NCBI GenBank assembly: GCA_023228025.1
Contig: JALOCD010000043.1
Span: 1-33,581 of the forward strand
Source of the DNA: Prolixibacteraceae bacterium
GTDB taxonomy: Bacteria > Bacteroidota > Bacteroidia > Bacteroidales > Prolixibacteraceae
Reading direction: 5' to 3'
Length of the DNA: 33,581 nucleotides
A program made the translations under genes and the position numbers. The notes beneath the pieces are model-generated. The model was not told where the DNA came from. It saw only the letters and a program-made list of their open reading frames with translations, and did no database searches. Numbering within the stretch: the stretch's first letter is position 1; each line of letters starts with the position of its first letter. Of the stretch, positions 1-8,291 are shown in pieces.

Positions 1-569
1 ATGGACTACTATCAATTCCATTGCTCAATAAAATTGAAAGGGCCTATTTGTTGTCTGCTCCTAAAGCGACATTGGAAGTTCAGAAATCCGAATTGAAGAA
101 TATTGTCAAACTGCCTTTTGCTGCTCCAGACAAGTATGTTTCCGTTGTTGTTTTGGAGGTTGAGGGAGAACCCAACTTTTTGCCCTTACCGTCCGCCCGT
201 AAGAAAGTAAAAGTATCTTCAGCAAAGATCAGTTATAATTCCGATCATCTTACTGATGGCGATCCAAAAAACAAATGGCAACCTACCGATGACGACCAGG
301 AACGCTGGGCTGAAATAGATTTGGGTCAGGAAATTTCAATAGGGGTTGTTTCTGTTGTCGAACCATGGCATCCCTGGGATAATAAAGGTCAAAAGATTGA
401 AATACAATATAAAACAGGGAATAAATGGATAACATCTATTGAAATTAAGACAAATGGAACCGGATATACCCAGTCTATTACTCCAGTGATCTCTCGCTAT
501 TTCAGATTGAAGATAGTTGAGTCAAAAGAACCAACAATAAATGAATGGATTTTATACAGGGCAGAATAA
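1..569 (+). CDS. GH29 alpha-L-fucosidase, C-terminal part with discoidin-like (F5/8 type C) domain; 5' end outside window
   Basis: This is the 3' end of a gene that starts upstream. The frame is open from base 3, so the TTG at 21 is not taken as the start. The first ~58 residues (KIERAYLLSAPKATLEV, then KLPFAAPD and VVVLEVEGEP) look like the C-terminal beta-sandwich of GH29 alpha-L-fucosidases, where AYLL and VVVLE(V/I)EG strands are typical. Roughly residues 70-182 resemble a galactose-binding/F5-8 type C domain (LTDGDPKNKWQP, WAEIDLGQ, FRLKIVE near the end, WILYRAE), which usually binds carbohydrate. The catalytic barrel is not in the window, so activity cannot be checked. The fucosidase call rests on this tail and on the many GH29 genes nearby; the discoidin-like call is stronger. 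The protein is presumably exported and removes terminal alpha-L-fucose. Confidence 0.75.
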   Translation, partial: GLLSIPLLNKIERAYLLSAPKATLEVQKSELKNIVKLPFAAPDKYVSVVVLEVEGEPNFLPLPSARKKVKVSSAKISYNSDHLTDGDPKNKWQPTDDDQERWAEIDLGQEISIGVVSVVEPWHPWDNKGQKIEIQYKTGNKWITSIEIKTNGTGYTQSITPVISRYFRLKIVESKEPTINEWILYRAE

Positions 570-629
570 AATATTCAATTCACTGATGGCATGAACAACA
601 ACAATGGCGGGCTCGGGTTCCCAGGGTTA

Positions 630-666
630 TTGATTCCCCTTCTTTGAAGAATTCTTTATAGCTTTG
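630..666 (+). promoter_or_regulatory. Possible Bacteroidota-type promoter of the ECF sigma gene
   Basis: TAGCTTTG at 659-666 matches the Bacteroidota -7 consensus TAnnTTTG exactly and lies 23 bases before the sigma ATG. The -33 element is unclear. A TTTG at 643-646 leaves only 12 bases of spacing, shorter than the usual ~19, while a partial TTG at 630-632 leaves 26. The segment also carries the palindrome AAGAATTCTT (647-656). Confidence 0.3.
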
Positions 667-689
667 CTTTTCCAAATACTGCCTTTGAA

Positions 690-1280
690 ATGACCGAAGA
701 TGAAAAATGTTTATTTGAAAAAATAAGGAAAGGCGATGAAGCTGCATTTAAAGTCATCTACAATAGATATGTGCCCAGACTGTATTACTTCGTGTATGAG
801 TATGTCCCATACAATGACATAGTTGAAAATATCATTCAGGACACATTGATGGCACTTTGGGTCAAAAAATCAACACTGGCAGATAATACAAACCTGGGCG
901 CTTATCTTTTTACCGTTGCTAAAAACAACTGCCTCTATAAACTTCGGGACCAACGGTACAAACGGAGACTTTTTGAATCGACTGAAGTTACTGAACCGGA
1001 ACTGAAAGTAAACCTCGATGCTTTAGGCGCTCTCGATACCTCATTGATTACGTTCACGGAGATTGAACAAATTATCGATAACACCCTTCTGCAATTGCCC
1101 CCACAATGCAAAATTGTTTTCATTCTTAGCCGGTTAGAAGAAAAGAAAAACAAAGAAATAGCACAAACACTGGGCATTTCAGAGAAAGCGGTCGAAGGGC
1201 ATATCTCCAAAGCATTAAAATTTTTCCGCACTTCGCTTAAGGATTATCTTCCAATCATGGCATTTTTGTTTGTACGCTAG
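690..1280 (+). CDS. ECF-family RNA polymerase sigma factor of the PUL
   Basis: A 196-residue cytoplasmic sigma-70 family protein. Region 2 spans about residues 12-90 (RKGDEAAFKVIYNRYVPRLY, then IIQDTLMALW, the core- and -10-contacting helices). Region 4 spans about 121-185, with the helix-turn-helix in EIAQTLGISEKAVEGHISKA. There is no region 1.1 or 3, as expected for ECF factors. The length is typical of Bacteroidota PUL sigma factors. It is followed by a FecR-type anti-sigma gene and an STN-containing SusC, the standard trans-envelope arrangement: ligand at SusC frees the sigma factor, which activates the susCD operon. The ATG at 690 is the first good start in frame. The 168-base gap to the anti-sigma gene is unusually long and is filled by a palindromic repeat. 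Confidence 0.93.
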   Translation: MTEDEKCLFEKIRKGDEAAFKVIYNRYVPRLYYFVYEYVPYNDIVENIIQDTLMALWVKKSTLADNTNLGAYLFTVAKNNCLYKLRDQRYKRRLFESTEVTEPELKVNLDALGALDTSLITFTEIEQIIDNTLLQLPPQCKIVFILSRLEEKKNKEIAQTLGISEKAVEGHISKALKFFRTSLKDYLPIMAFLFVR

Positions 1281-1387
1281 GGCATGGAGCAGAGGGCATG
1301 GGGCATGGAGCAGAGCGGTACTCCGTTCCCCGGTCTCCAATCCTCCAAGGTCTATGCCCTCTGCTCCATGCCTCATGCCCTCTGCCC
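1281..1387 (+). repeat. Long imperfect palindrome of GGCATGGAGCAGAG units (REP/MITE-like)
   Basis: The unit GGCATGGAGCAGAG occurs at 1281-1294 and again at 1302-1315 (21-base period). The 27-base arm 1289-1315 is the reverse complement of 1359-1385 except for one position that still allows a G-U pair, leaving a 43-base loop. It begins immediately after the sigma stop codon and ends about 60 bases before the anti-sigma ATG. It carries no obvious reading frame of its own. In RNA it would form a very stable stem that could protect the sigma message, block readthrough or uncouple sigma and anti-sigma dosage. Whether it is dispersed in the genome cannot be seen here. Confidence 0.85.
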
Positions 1388-1409
1388 TTAAAAATAATTT
1401 CAAATCAGG

Positions 1410-1427
1410 ACTGGGGTAAATCCCAGT
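1410..1427 (+). promoter_or_regulatory. Small hairpin upstream of the anti-sigma start
   Basis: ACTGGG at 1410-1415 pairs with CCCAGT at 1422-1427 around a 6-base loop (6-bp stem), 21 bases upstream of the FecR ATG. There is no T-run after it, so it is not a convincing terminator. It could affect translation initiation of the anti-sigma gene or simply be part of the repeat-rich gap. Confidence 0.4.
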
Positions 1428-1448
1428 TCGTGCTTTAAATGTACAGAT

Positions 1449-2630
1449 ATGAAATACACAGACGATATATTGCAAATAGTGACAGGCAACATGAAAGGAA
1501 TCCATAAAAACGAGGTCCTTTCTCAGCTTCTCAATGATAAGGAAGCCTGTGAAGAGTACAGGAAAATCAAAAATGCATGGGCGCTGGCGTCTTCGACAAA
1601 AGAAATGTCCGAATCGCAGGTTGAAAATCTGTACATGAACTTCCAAAAGCAGTTGGCAATTAAACAGAAATCATTTCGAATATTCAGTTCCTCCTTTATT
1701 AAATATGCCGCAATCCTAATTTTAGCCTTATCGATTGGCGCTGTTGGCTTTTGGGATCTCTATCAGAATCAGAAATCGTATGTTTATAGTACTATTGCCG
1801 AATCAGGAAAGAATGGTATGTCGCAGCTTCACCTTTCCAATGGAACAACAGTTAATCTCGAAAAGGACAACTCGAAAATTGCGCTAAGCGCAGATCAGAA
1901 AGTCACGATTGATAATGAAAAGGTGATCGATTTAAAAAACAAAACCAGCCAGGCGGATGATTCAAAAATGAACGAGGTGGTTGTTCCATTCGGGAGGAAA
2001 TCCCAATTGACACTGGAAGATGGCACTAAAGTCTGGTTAAATGCCGGAAGCCGGATGGCATTCCCGACCAAATTCAAGGGTAACAAACGGGAAGTATTTT
2101 TGGAAGGGGAAGGTTATTTTGAAGTAGCACACAACCAGAAACTGCCATTTTATGTAAATACTGACGAAATAGCCATCAAAGTACTGGGGACTAAATTTAA
2201 TATTTCTGCCTACGGGTCAGAGAAACTGATTGAAGCAGTCCTTATTGAAGGAAGCATTGTAATAAATGAACGGTCAGCTTTGTCATTTATAAAGAGTGGA
2301 TCCATTCTAATGCCTAACCAAAAAGCCAGTTACGACAGAAATGATCGTTCTATAGTTGTAAAAGAAGAGCCTAATGTTGATGATGCAATTGCCTGGACTG
2401 AAGGATGGTTAAAATTTCACCGGCAGAGTATAAATGACGTCCTTAATAAGTTGCAACGCTATTATAATGTACAGTTTGATTTTAACGCAGAATTTCCTGC
2501 AGAAGATTTGATAACCGGGAAATTATATCTTAATGATTCTATTGAACAGGTGATGTTGACAATGGAGGTTGTTGCCAAACTGCAATACCGGATTAGTGGT
2601 AATAAAATTTATGTTGGAAAAAAAATGTAG
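1449..2630 (+). CDS. FecR-family anti-sigma factor / signal transducer
   Basis: A 393-residue single-pass inner-membrane protein. Residues 1-80 are the cytoplasmic sigma-binding region. A hydrophobic segment at about 83-104 (FIKYAAILILALSIGAVGFW) crosses the membrane. The periplasmic FecR domain is at about 176-272, with PFGRKSQLTLEDGTKVWLNA, EGEGYFEVAH and VLGTKFNISAY as its signature stretches. The C-terminal ~75 residues (DVLNKLQRYYNVQFDF, ITGKLYLNDSIEQVM) match the DUF4974-type domain common in Bacteroidota FecR proteins, which is STN-like. Its partner is the ECF sigma factor upstream; its periplasmic part should receive the signal from the STN domain of SusC1 directly downstream. The length is normal for the family and no key part is missing. 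Confidence 0.94.
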   Translation: MKYTDDILQIVTGNMKGIHKNEVLSQLLNDKEACEEYRKIKNAWALASSTKEMSESQVENLYMNFQKQLAIKQKSFRIFSSSFIKYAAILILALSIGAVGFWDLYQNQKSYVYSTIAESGKNGMSQLHLSNGTTVNLEKDNSKIALSADQKVTIDNEKVIDLKNKTSQADDSKMNEVVVPFGRKSQLTLEDGTKVWLNAGSRMAFPTKFKGNKREVFLEGEGYFEVAHNQKLPFYVNTDEIAIKVLGTKFNISAYGSEKLIEAVLIEGSIVINERSALSFIKSGSILMPNQKASYDRNDRSIVVKEEPNVDDAIAWTEGWLKFHRQSINDVLNKLQRYYNVQFDFNAEFPAEDLITGKLYLNDSIEQVMLTMEVVAKLQYRISGNKIYVGKKM

Positions 2631-2692
2631 TCAAATATATTTAACAGTAAAAAAATGTAAGGGTGATTACCTACCGATTTTGATCTCGCAAT

Positions 2693-2715
2693 TATTAACC
2701 AGTTAATATTAACCA
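2693..2715 (+). repeat. Direct repeat TATTAACCA x2 upstream of susC1
   Basis: TATTAACCA occurs at 2693-2701 and 2707-2715, a 14-base period. It lies in the 209-base gap between the anti-sigma gene and susC1. It could be a binding site for a regulator or part of the ECF-dependent promoter region; nothing in the window identifies the binding protein. The A/T-rich composition makes chance occurrence possible. Confidence 0.35.
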
Positions 2716-2766
2716 ACTAAAAAACTCAGGGTTGCCTATGCAAAATTAGTTTCTATTTCAGATTAA

Positions 2767-2798
2767 AAAGCCGGGAAGTCGGCTAACCTCCCAGCTTT
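2767..2798 (+). promoter_or_regulatory. Two mutually exclusive hairpins in the susC1 leader
   Basis: AGCCG (2769-2773) can pair with CGGCT (2780-2784). Alternatively AAAGCCGGGA (2767-2776) can pair with TCCCAGCTTT (2789-2798), 9 of 10 positions. The two stems share bases 2769-2773, so they cannot coexist. A further palindrome, AAAACAGTGTTTT, lies at 2808-2820. The susC1 ATG is 41 bases after the larger stem. No T-run follows, so classical termination is not evident; an attenuator, an RNA-stability element or a target of antisense RNA are options. Confidence 0.4.
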
Positions 2799-2839
2799 AG
2801 ATTTATTAAAACAGTGTTTTATAATAAACGATCAAAAGT

Positions 2840-5800
2840 ATGAAAAAAAAATGTAATGTGATGTCCAATCTCAAATTGGACACGAATGAAATATTCTTAA
2901 AAATGAAACTTCTTACCTTGATGTTGTTTGCTGCTTTTGTGTCAGCCTCGGCGAGCAGCTACTCACAAGCGACAAAGTTCAACCTGGACCTGAAAAATGT
3001 TAGCATCAGTGATGTCTTTCAGAAAATCGAAGAGCAGAGCGAATTTGTTATTCTTTTTAATGAGAAAACCTTTGATATCAAACGGAAAGTCGATATAGCT
3101 GTAAGGGACGAAACGGTTGATAAAATTCTGGATCAGGTTTTTGAAGGGGAGAAGGATGCCTACAAGATCTTTGACCGCCAGATCGCAATTTATCCGAATG
3201 AAATAATAGAATTGCCAACCATTATCAAGTCTGAAACAAATGCGGAACAGCAAAAGAAAACTCTCTCCGGTATCGTCAAAGATAGCAAAGGTCTTCCTAT
3301 CCCAGGGGTAACAGTTATTGCTAAAGCCACAACCATTGGTACGATTACCGATGCTGATGGACAATTCAAATTATCGGTGCCGACCGATGCCAAAACACTC
3401 GTATTTTCGTTTATTGGGATGAAAACGCAGGAAATTCAGATAGGAGGGAAAACATCTCTCAACGTGGTACTTGAGGAGATGACCGTGAGTTTGGAGGAAG
3501 TGGTTGCCGTCGGGTATGGTACTCAGAAAAAAGCCAGTGTTGTGGGGGCCATCTCCGCGGTTTCGGGTAAAGACATCATGAAAACAGGTGGGGTAAGTTC
3601 TTTGTCAATGGCTTTAACAGGAGCCCTTCCCGGACTTAACACAATCCAGTCAAACACTGGCCAACCAGGTTCAGAAAATGTAAAATTGATCATTCGAAGT
3701 GTGTCTTCATGGAACGGTTCCGATCCATTGGTGCTTGTGGATGGGATCAAACGATCCATGGATGATATTGATCTAAATGATGTGGATAACATCTCAATTT
3801 TGAAAGATGCTTCGGCTACAGCTGTTTACGGGGTTGAAGGAGCCAATGGGGTAATATTGATAACCACCAAACGGGGAAAATCAGGGAAAACTAAATTGAC
3901 TTTTTCTGGTAATATAACCATGAAAACAATTTCCAGGTTACCTGAGGTTTTGGATTCTTATCAAGGATTATCGCTTAAGAATCAGGCTATTATGAACGAA
4001 GTGGCTATGAACCCAGGTTCCTGGGCAAATTATACACCACAGGAAGTATTGAACCATTTTCGCGATGGCGATAACCCTTATATCTATCCAAACAATAACT
4101 GGCGTGATTATTTTACCAGTAAACCTGGTTATTCCCGTAAAGCAGGCTTCACTATGAGCGGAGGGACCGATTTTGTAAAATATTTTGGTTCTATGAATTA
4201 TTTGCATGAGAGTGATATTTTTTCCCGTCCCAATGCCGGCCGTGGTTATGATCCCAGTTATTCTTACAACCGTTTCAATTTTAGGACCAACCTCGATTTT
4301 AAGTTAACCAAATCGACTTCGTTTTCAGTGAACCTGGCTGGTTATAGGGGTAGCCAGAAAAAACCAAACGGCGATGTTGCACAGTATCTTTTCAAATTTA
4401 TCGCTGGGGGCGCCCCTGATCTTCCAATCAGGTACGAAGATGGAATCTGGGGATCTACCAAGTTATTTAGTGGTGGGGTAAATTCTGAAGTTCAATATAA
4501 TTACACCGGTATCTCCATTTCAAATACAACGAACTTTACAACTGACATGGAATTGGAGCAAAATCTCGATTTCATTACGAAAGGATTAAAAGTCGATCTT
4601 CAGTTTTCATACGATAATTCTATTGCTTCAATTGGTCCTAATATTGCGGATGTTGGCCTGGCTGGAGTTTCAAAATATATTGATCCGGTTAAATATGCTG
4701 CTGCACAAACCGATGCTGAAAGAAATGCTGCAACTACCTGGACCATTGGCCCAGGGATCTTTACTCCTGTTGCAGGCCTTCCAACAATTTCATCTGAAAG
4801 TTACAATGGATCCTTTAACAAACAACTCGTTTACCAGGCACGCCTGAACTATTCCCGTGATTTTGGCAAACATGCTGTTTCGGGCCTCGCTGTTTTTAAA
4901 CGTCAACAGGTTGCCAATGGCGCCGATTGGCCCTCTTACCGCGAAGACTGGGTAGGCCGTGCGACTTATGGATACAATAACCGGTATTTGTTCGAAGCCA
5001 ATGGTGCATACAACGGTTCCGAGAAATTCGGCCCAGGCTACCGGTTCGGATTTTTCCCTTCAGTTTCTTTGGGCTGGACTTTTTCCAACGAAAAGTTTAT
5101 AAAAGATCGCCTGCCTTTCCTATCAATGGGTAAAATCCGGTACTCTAATGGATCAGTGGGTAGCGATGCAGGTATTCCTCGTTGGCTGTATGATAATAAA
5201 TGGTCCGAAGGCTCAGGATTTGTCCATGGTTCGACAGGTTTGGATGGGTATATGCTGGGGTACCCATTCCTAAGTACCAACCCATCTTACCAATACTATA
5301 ACCAGTCGGTCATTGGCAATGCCAATGCCCGTTGGGAAACAGCCCATAAACAAAATCTAGGATTGGAAACTTCGTTTTTCAACAACCTGATAACTTTAAT
5401 TGTAGATCATTATTGGGAAAAAAGGACAGGCATTTTCATGTCGGGAGCACAGCGTACATCCGTTCCCAATTGGTTTGGGGCAAAGCCAGTGGCGGTCAAC
5501 CTTGGAGAAACAGAAGGCAAAGGTTGGGAAGTGGAATTAAAATTTAACAAGACTACAGGGAAAGGCTTGCATCATTATGCCTACATTAGTTGGGCATTGA
5601 ATAAGGACAAGGTCGTTTATATGGAAGATGGCCAATTGCAGGACGATTATTTGAAACGGGAAGGGTTTATCATCGGGCAAACCAAATCAAGGCTTAACAA
5701 CGGCTTTTATAATTCGTGGGATGATATCTACACCAGTGTCCTGGATGGCACTAACCAAAATTTTATACCCGGGCAGTTTAAACAAATCGATTTTAATGCA

Positions 5801-6346
5801 GATGGAAAAGTTGACGATTTTGATGTTGCACCTTATGGGTATGCCAATCATCCACAAGGAACCTATAATGCTACTTTAGGCGCCGATTACAAAGGTTTCA
5901 GCGTGATGCTTCAATTCTACGGCGTTTATAATATCACCCGCTTAGTATCCATGAACGAATTTCCGCTAGACAATGGGGGCAACTATTGGACTGTGATCCG
6001 CGAGTTCAACCGCGATGATGCCTGGACACCAGAGAGGGCCGCTAATGGGACTGCCAGTTATTCGGCGCTTGCGTACAGGGTAAAAACAGCCAACCAGGGC
6101 AATTATTTATACAAAGATGCATCCTATTTTCGTTTAAAAACAGCAGAAATTGCTTACACGCTCGATAAATCGGTACTCACAAGGTTGGGTGTCGCAAAAA
6201 CGAGAATTTTTCTGAATGGGAACAACCTGATATTCTGGTCGAAACTGCTGCAAGATGTGGAAGGTTCCCCATCAATGACGCCCACACTTACTTCATTGTA
6301 TCCAACATTAAAAAGGTATAACCTGGGAGTTGAAATTACATTTTAA
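2840..6346 (+). CDS. SusC-like TonB-dependent outer-membrane transporter with N-terminal STN signalling domain (SusC1)
   Basis: A 1168-residue outer-membrane glycan importer. After a hydrophobic signal region at about residues 22-43 (KLLTLMLFAAFVSASASS) come an STN domain (~47-118, FNLDLKNVSISDVFQKIEEQ), a carboxypeptidase-regulatory-like domain (~141-213, LSGIVKDSKGLPIPGVTV), a TonB box region (VAVGYGTQ, 222-229) and the plug (~232-348, ending GVILITTKRGKSGK). The rest is the beta-barrel, ending in an aromatic residue (GVEITF), as barrel proteins do. The first ATG at 2840 gives an N-terminal extension before the signal peptide; ATG codons at residues 8 and 22 are alternatives, but such extensions are common in STN-containing SusC proteins. 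The STN domain marks this copy as the sensor that talks to the FecR protein upstream. The SusD1 gene follows after 21 bases. Confidence 0.96.
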   Translation: MKKKCNVMSNLKLDTNEIFLKMKLLTLMLFAAFVSASASSYSQATKFNLDLKNVSISDVFQKIEEQSEFVILFNEKTFDIKRKVDIAVRDETVDKILDQVFEGEKDAYKIFDRQIAIYPNEIIELPTIIKSETNAEQQKKTLSGIVKDSKGLPIPGVTVIAKATTIGTITDADGQFKLSVPTDAKTLVFSFIGMKTQEIQIGGKTSLNVVLEEMTVSLEEVVAVGYGTQKKASVVGAISAVSGKDIMKTGGVSSLSMALTGALPGLNTIQSNTGQPGSENVKLIIRSVSSWNGSDPLVLVDGIKRSMDDIDLNDVDNISILKDASATAVYGVEGANGVILITTKRGKSGKTKLTFSGNITMKTISRLPEVLDSYQGLSLKNQAIMNEVAMNPGSWANYTPQEVLNHFRDGDNPYIYPNNNWRDYFTSKPGYSRKAGFTMSGGTDFVKYFGSMNYLHESDIFSRPNAGRGYDPSYSYNRFNFRTNLDFKLTKSTSFSVNLAGYRGSQKKPNGDVAQYLFKFIAGGAPDLPIRYEDGIWGSTKLFSGGVNSEVQYNYTGISISNTTNFTTDMELEQNLDFITKGLKVDLQFSYDNSIASIGPNIADVGLAGVSKYIDPVKYAAAQTDAERNAATTWTIGPGIFTPVAGLPTISSESYNGSFNKQLVYQARLNYSRDFGKHAVSGLAVFKRQQVANGADWPSYREDWVGRATYGYNNRYLFEANGAYNGSEKFGPGYRFGFFPSVSLGWTFSNEKFIKDRLPFLSMGKIRYSNGSVGSDAGIPRWLYDNKWSEGSGFVHGSTGLDGYMLGYPFLSTNPSYQYYNQSVIGNANARWETAHKQNLGLETSFFNNLITLIVDHYWEKRTGIFMSGAQRTSVPNWFGAKPVAVNLGETEGKGWEVELKFNKTTGKGLHHYAYISWALNKDKVVYMEDGQLQDDYLKREGFIIGQTKSRLNNGFYNSWDDIYTSVLDGTNQNFIPGQFKQIDFNADGKVDDFDVAPYGYANHPQGTYNATLGADYKGFSVMLQFYGVYNITRLVSMNEFPLDNGGNYWTVIREFNRDDAWTPERAANGTASYSALAYRVKTANQGNYLYKDASYFRLKTAEIAYTLDKSVLTRLGVAKTRIFLNGNNLIFWSKLLQDVEGSPSMTPTLTSLYPTLKRYNLGVEITF

Positions 6347-6367
6347 TTTTCGAAAAGGATAAGAATT

Positions 6368-8257
6368 ATGAAAAAAATATTTACTTATATCGTCTGCGGA
6401 ATTATATTAACAGGAAGTTTTTCCTCCTGTGAAGAGTATCTTGACCAGGCCCCGGCTGCCGAATTGCAAGACAAGGATATATTTGGAAAATACGAGACCT
6501 TTCAGGGATTCGAAGATCAGCTCTTTTTGTACCTGTTTGAACCTCTACAGTCCAGAAATGGAGGAGGTATGTGGTTTTCGGATGAAACGCACAGTTCGGG
6601 AGCCTTAACATCTTCTTATAATGCGATCTCGGGCGATTACTGGACGTTATTAGAGGGACCCGGAGGCATTGCTCAGTTTTCCCTTTTCGTAAATAGCATG
6701 CAAACAGGCGGGGGGGGAAGCGCCGGAAGTGGATTCTGGACCAGTTCGTGGAATGGCATCCGTATTGCGAACATCGCCCTTTCTCAGCTCCCTACACTCG
6801 AAACAGCGCAAACTGCCACTCAGGAGCAAAAAGATTTGTTAAAGGGGAATGCCTTGTTTTTCAGGGGATTTAACCATCTTCAATTGATGCAAATTTGGGG
6901 AGGCTTGCCATACATTGACACCTTGCTTACTGCGGATATGAATATCAATTTTCCACGTCCAACCCTCAGGGATGGGATGAGAAAAGCAGTAACCGATTTG
7001 ACCACTGCAGCACGGCTTTTACCAAACAACTGGGACGAATCAGCGGAAGGTGCAGCTACCCCAGGTAAAAATGAGGGGAGGCCAACGAAAGGTTCGGCCT
7101 ACGGGATGGCAGCAAAAGCGCTGCTTTTTATGGGTAGTCCACTTAATAATGAAAGCACCCAGTATGATGAAGCCTTATGCAAAGAATCAGCTCAAACTGG
7201 GTGGCAGGTAATTAAGTTGGCCAATGCGGGTTACCACCGTCTGATGGATGTTACTGAAGATAAAGGAGACCCCGGGGATATTGATTATAAGCGGAACTTT
7301 GTCGGTGCAACACTAACAGCAGCGCCTTATACGCGTGAAAACCTTTTGGTGAAGTTTGAGCACCCTACATACCAAGCCTCCGGTAATTATCCTATGGGTT
7401 GGGGATTGGCGCAGAACATGTTCCCGAGGTCATCTGGTGGTGTTAGTTATTCAGTAGCCGCGAGCCAGAATATTGTTGACTTGTTTGAGACCGTTAATGG
7501 TAAACTGCCTGAAGATGACCCAGCTTATGATCCCGATAAACCGTGGGCCAATCGCGACCCCCGGTTCTATAACGTGATATTAACCGATGGTACACCAATA
7601 ACGGTTAGTTACAAAGTTAACTGTTATGCATATGATGATACCGGAAAACCTGGCGTGGATTTTGGTACGGGTCAGACAGAAACCGGCTATTTTATCAAGA
7701 AATGGTGGATCTACGGTTGTACAAACGCATCGGGAGGTAACCGTCCAAGTGTGACGGTTCAGACTCCCATGTTACGTCTTGCCGAAGTATATCTTAATTA
7801 TGCCGAAGCCCTGATTGCAGCAGGATACGCTCCTTCTGCTACACCTACCTTTGCCAACGGGGAAAACGGTATTTCTGCATTGGATGCGATTAACAGGCTT
7901 CACCGAAGAATCTATACCAAGACCGGTGGTCCTATTTTACCAAATGTAAACATGACTTTGTATGGTGGCCCTGGTAAGGACGGTACGGTAAAAGGTTCAT
8001 TCATGGAAAAAATTTGGAACGAAAGGGCTGTCGAACTTTGTTTTGAAAGAAGCCGCTGGATTGATTTGCGCAGATGGCACGTGGCACATTTGGATAAATA
8101 TCGAAACATCTTTGGTATGAGGTTTAATAAAGCCCATACCAAGTTTGAGAAGGTACAACTAGCCAAAATAAATTTCGAGAGCAGACATTACTGGATGCCT
8201 ATTCCAAGAGCGCAATTGGGGCTATACCAGGAGTATCAGCAAAACCCGGGATGGTAA
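6368..8257 (+). CDS. SusD/RagB-family surface glycan-binding lipoprotein (SusD1)
   Basis: A 629-residue lipoprotein. The signal peptide ends in SFSSC with the lipidated Cys at 21, followed by EEYLDQAPAAEL, a typical SusD mature start. The C-terminal part carries the SusD/RagB signature MLRLAEVYLNYAEALIAAG and KIWNERAVELCFERSRWIDL(RRW), and it ends in NPGW like many SusD proteins. It forms the lid over SusC1 and presents oligosaccharide for import. Codons for a GGGG stretch include an 8-base G tract (6710-6717), a possible slippage site. It is co-transcribed with SusC1 (21-base gap) and followed after 34 bases by a second SusC. Confidence 0.95.
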   Translation: MKKIFTYIVCGIILTGSFSSCEEYLDQAPAAELQDKDIFGKYETFQGFEDQLFLYLFEPLQSRNGGGMWFSDETHSSGALTSSYNAISGDYWTLLEGPGGIAQFSLFVNSMQTGGGGSAGSGFWTSSWNGIRIANIALSQLPTLETAQTATQEQKDLLKGNALFFRGFNHLQLMQIWGGLPYIDTLLTADMNINFPRPTLRDGMRKAVTDLTTAARLLPNNWDESAEGAATPGKNEGRPTKGSAYGMAAKALLFMGSPLNNESTQYDEALCKESAQTGWQVIKLANAGYHRLMDVTEDKGDPGDIDYKRNFVGATLTAAPYTRENLLVKFEHPTYQASGNYPMGWGLAQNMFPRSSGGVSYSVAASQNIVDLFETVNGKLPEDDPAYDPDKPWANRDPRFYNVILTDGTPITVSYKVNCYAYDDTGKPGVDFGTGQTETGYFIKKWWIYGCTNASGGNRPSVTVQTPMLRLAEVYLNYAEALIAAGYAPSATPTFANGENGISALDAINRLHRRIYTKTGGPILPNVNMTLYGGPGKDGTVKGSFMEKIWNERAVELCFERSRWIDLRRWHVAHLDKYRNIFGMRFNKAHTKFEKVQLAKINFESRHYWMPIPRAQLGLYQEYQQNPGW

Positions 8258-8291
8258 TTTAAATCTTTCTAAACTTTAAAATAGAGATAAT

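Noticed and set aside
21..569. A complete 182-residue protein starting at the TTG at 21
   Set aside because: The frame is open to the window edge and the residues before 21 continue the same GH29 C-terminal domain, so this is a gene fragment cut by the window.
643..666. TTTG at 643 with TAGCTTTG at 659 as a full -33/-7 promoter
   Set aside because: The -7 box is exact, but 12 bases of spacing is too short for the Bacteroidota consensus; kept only as a weak promoter call.
1281..1387. The palindromic repeat as a CRISPR array
   Set aside because: The units are inverted and adjacent, without regular unique spacers.
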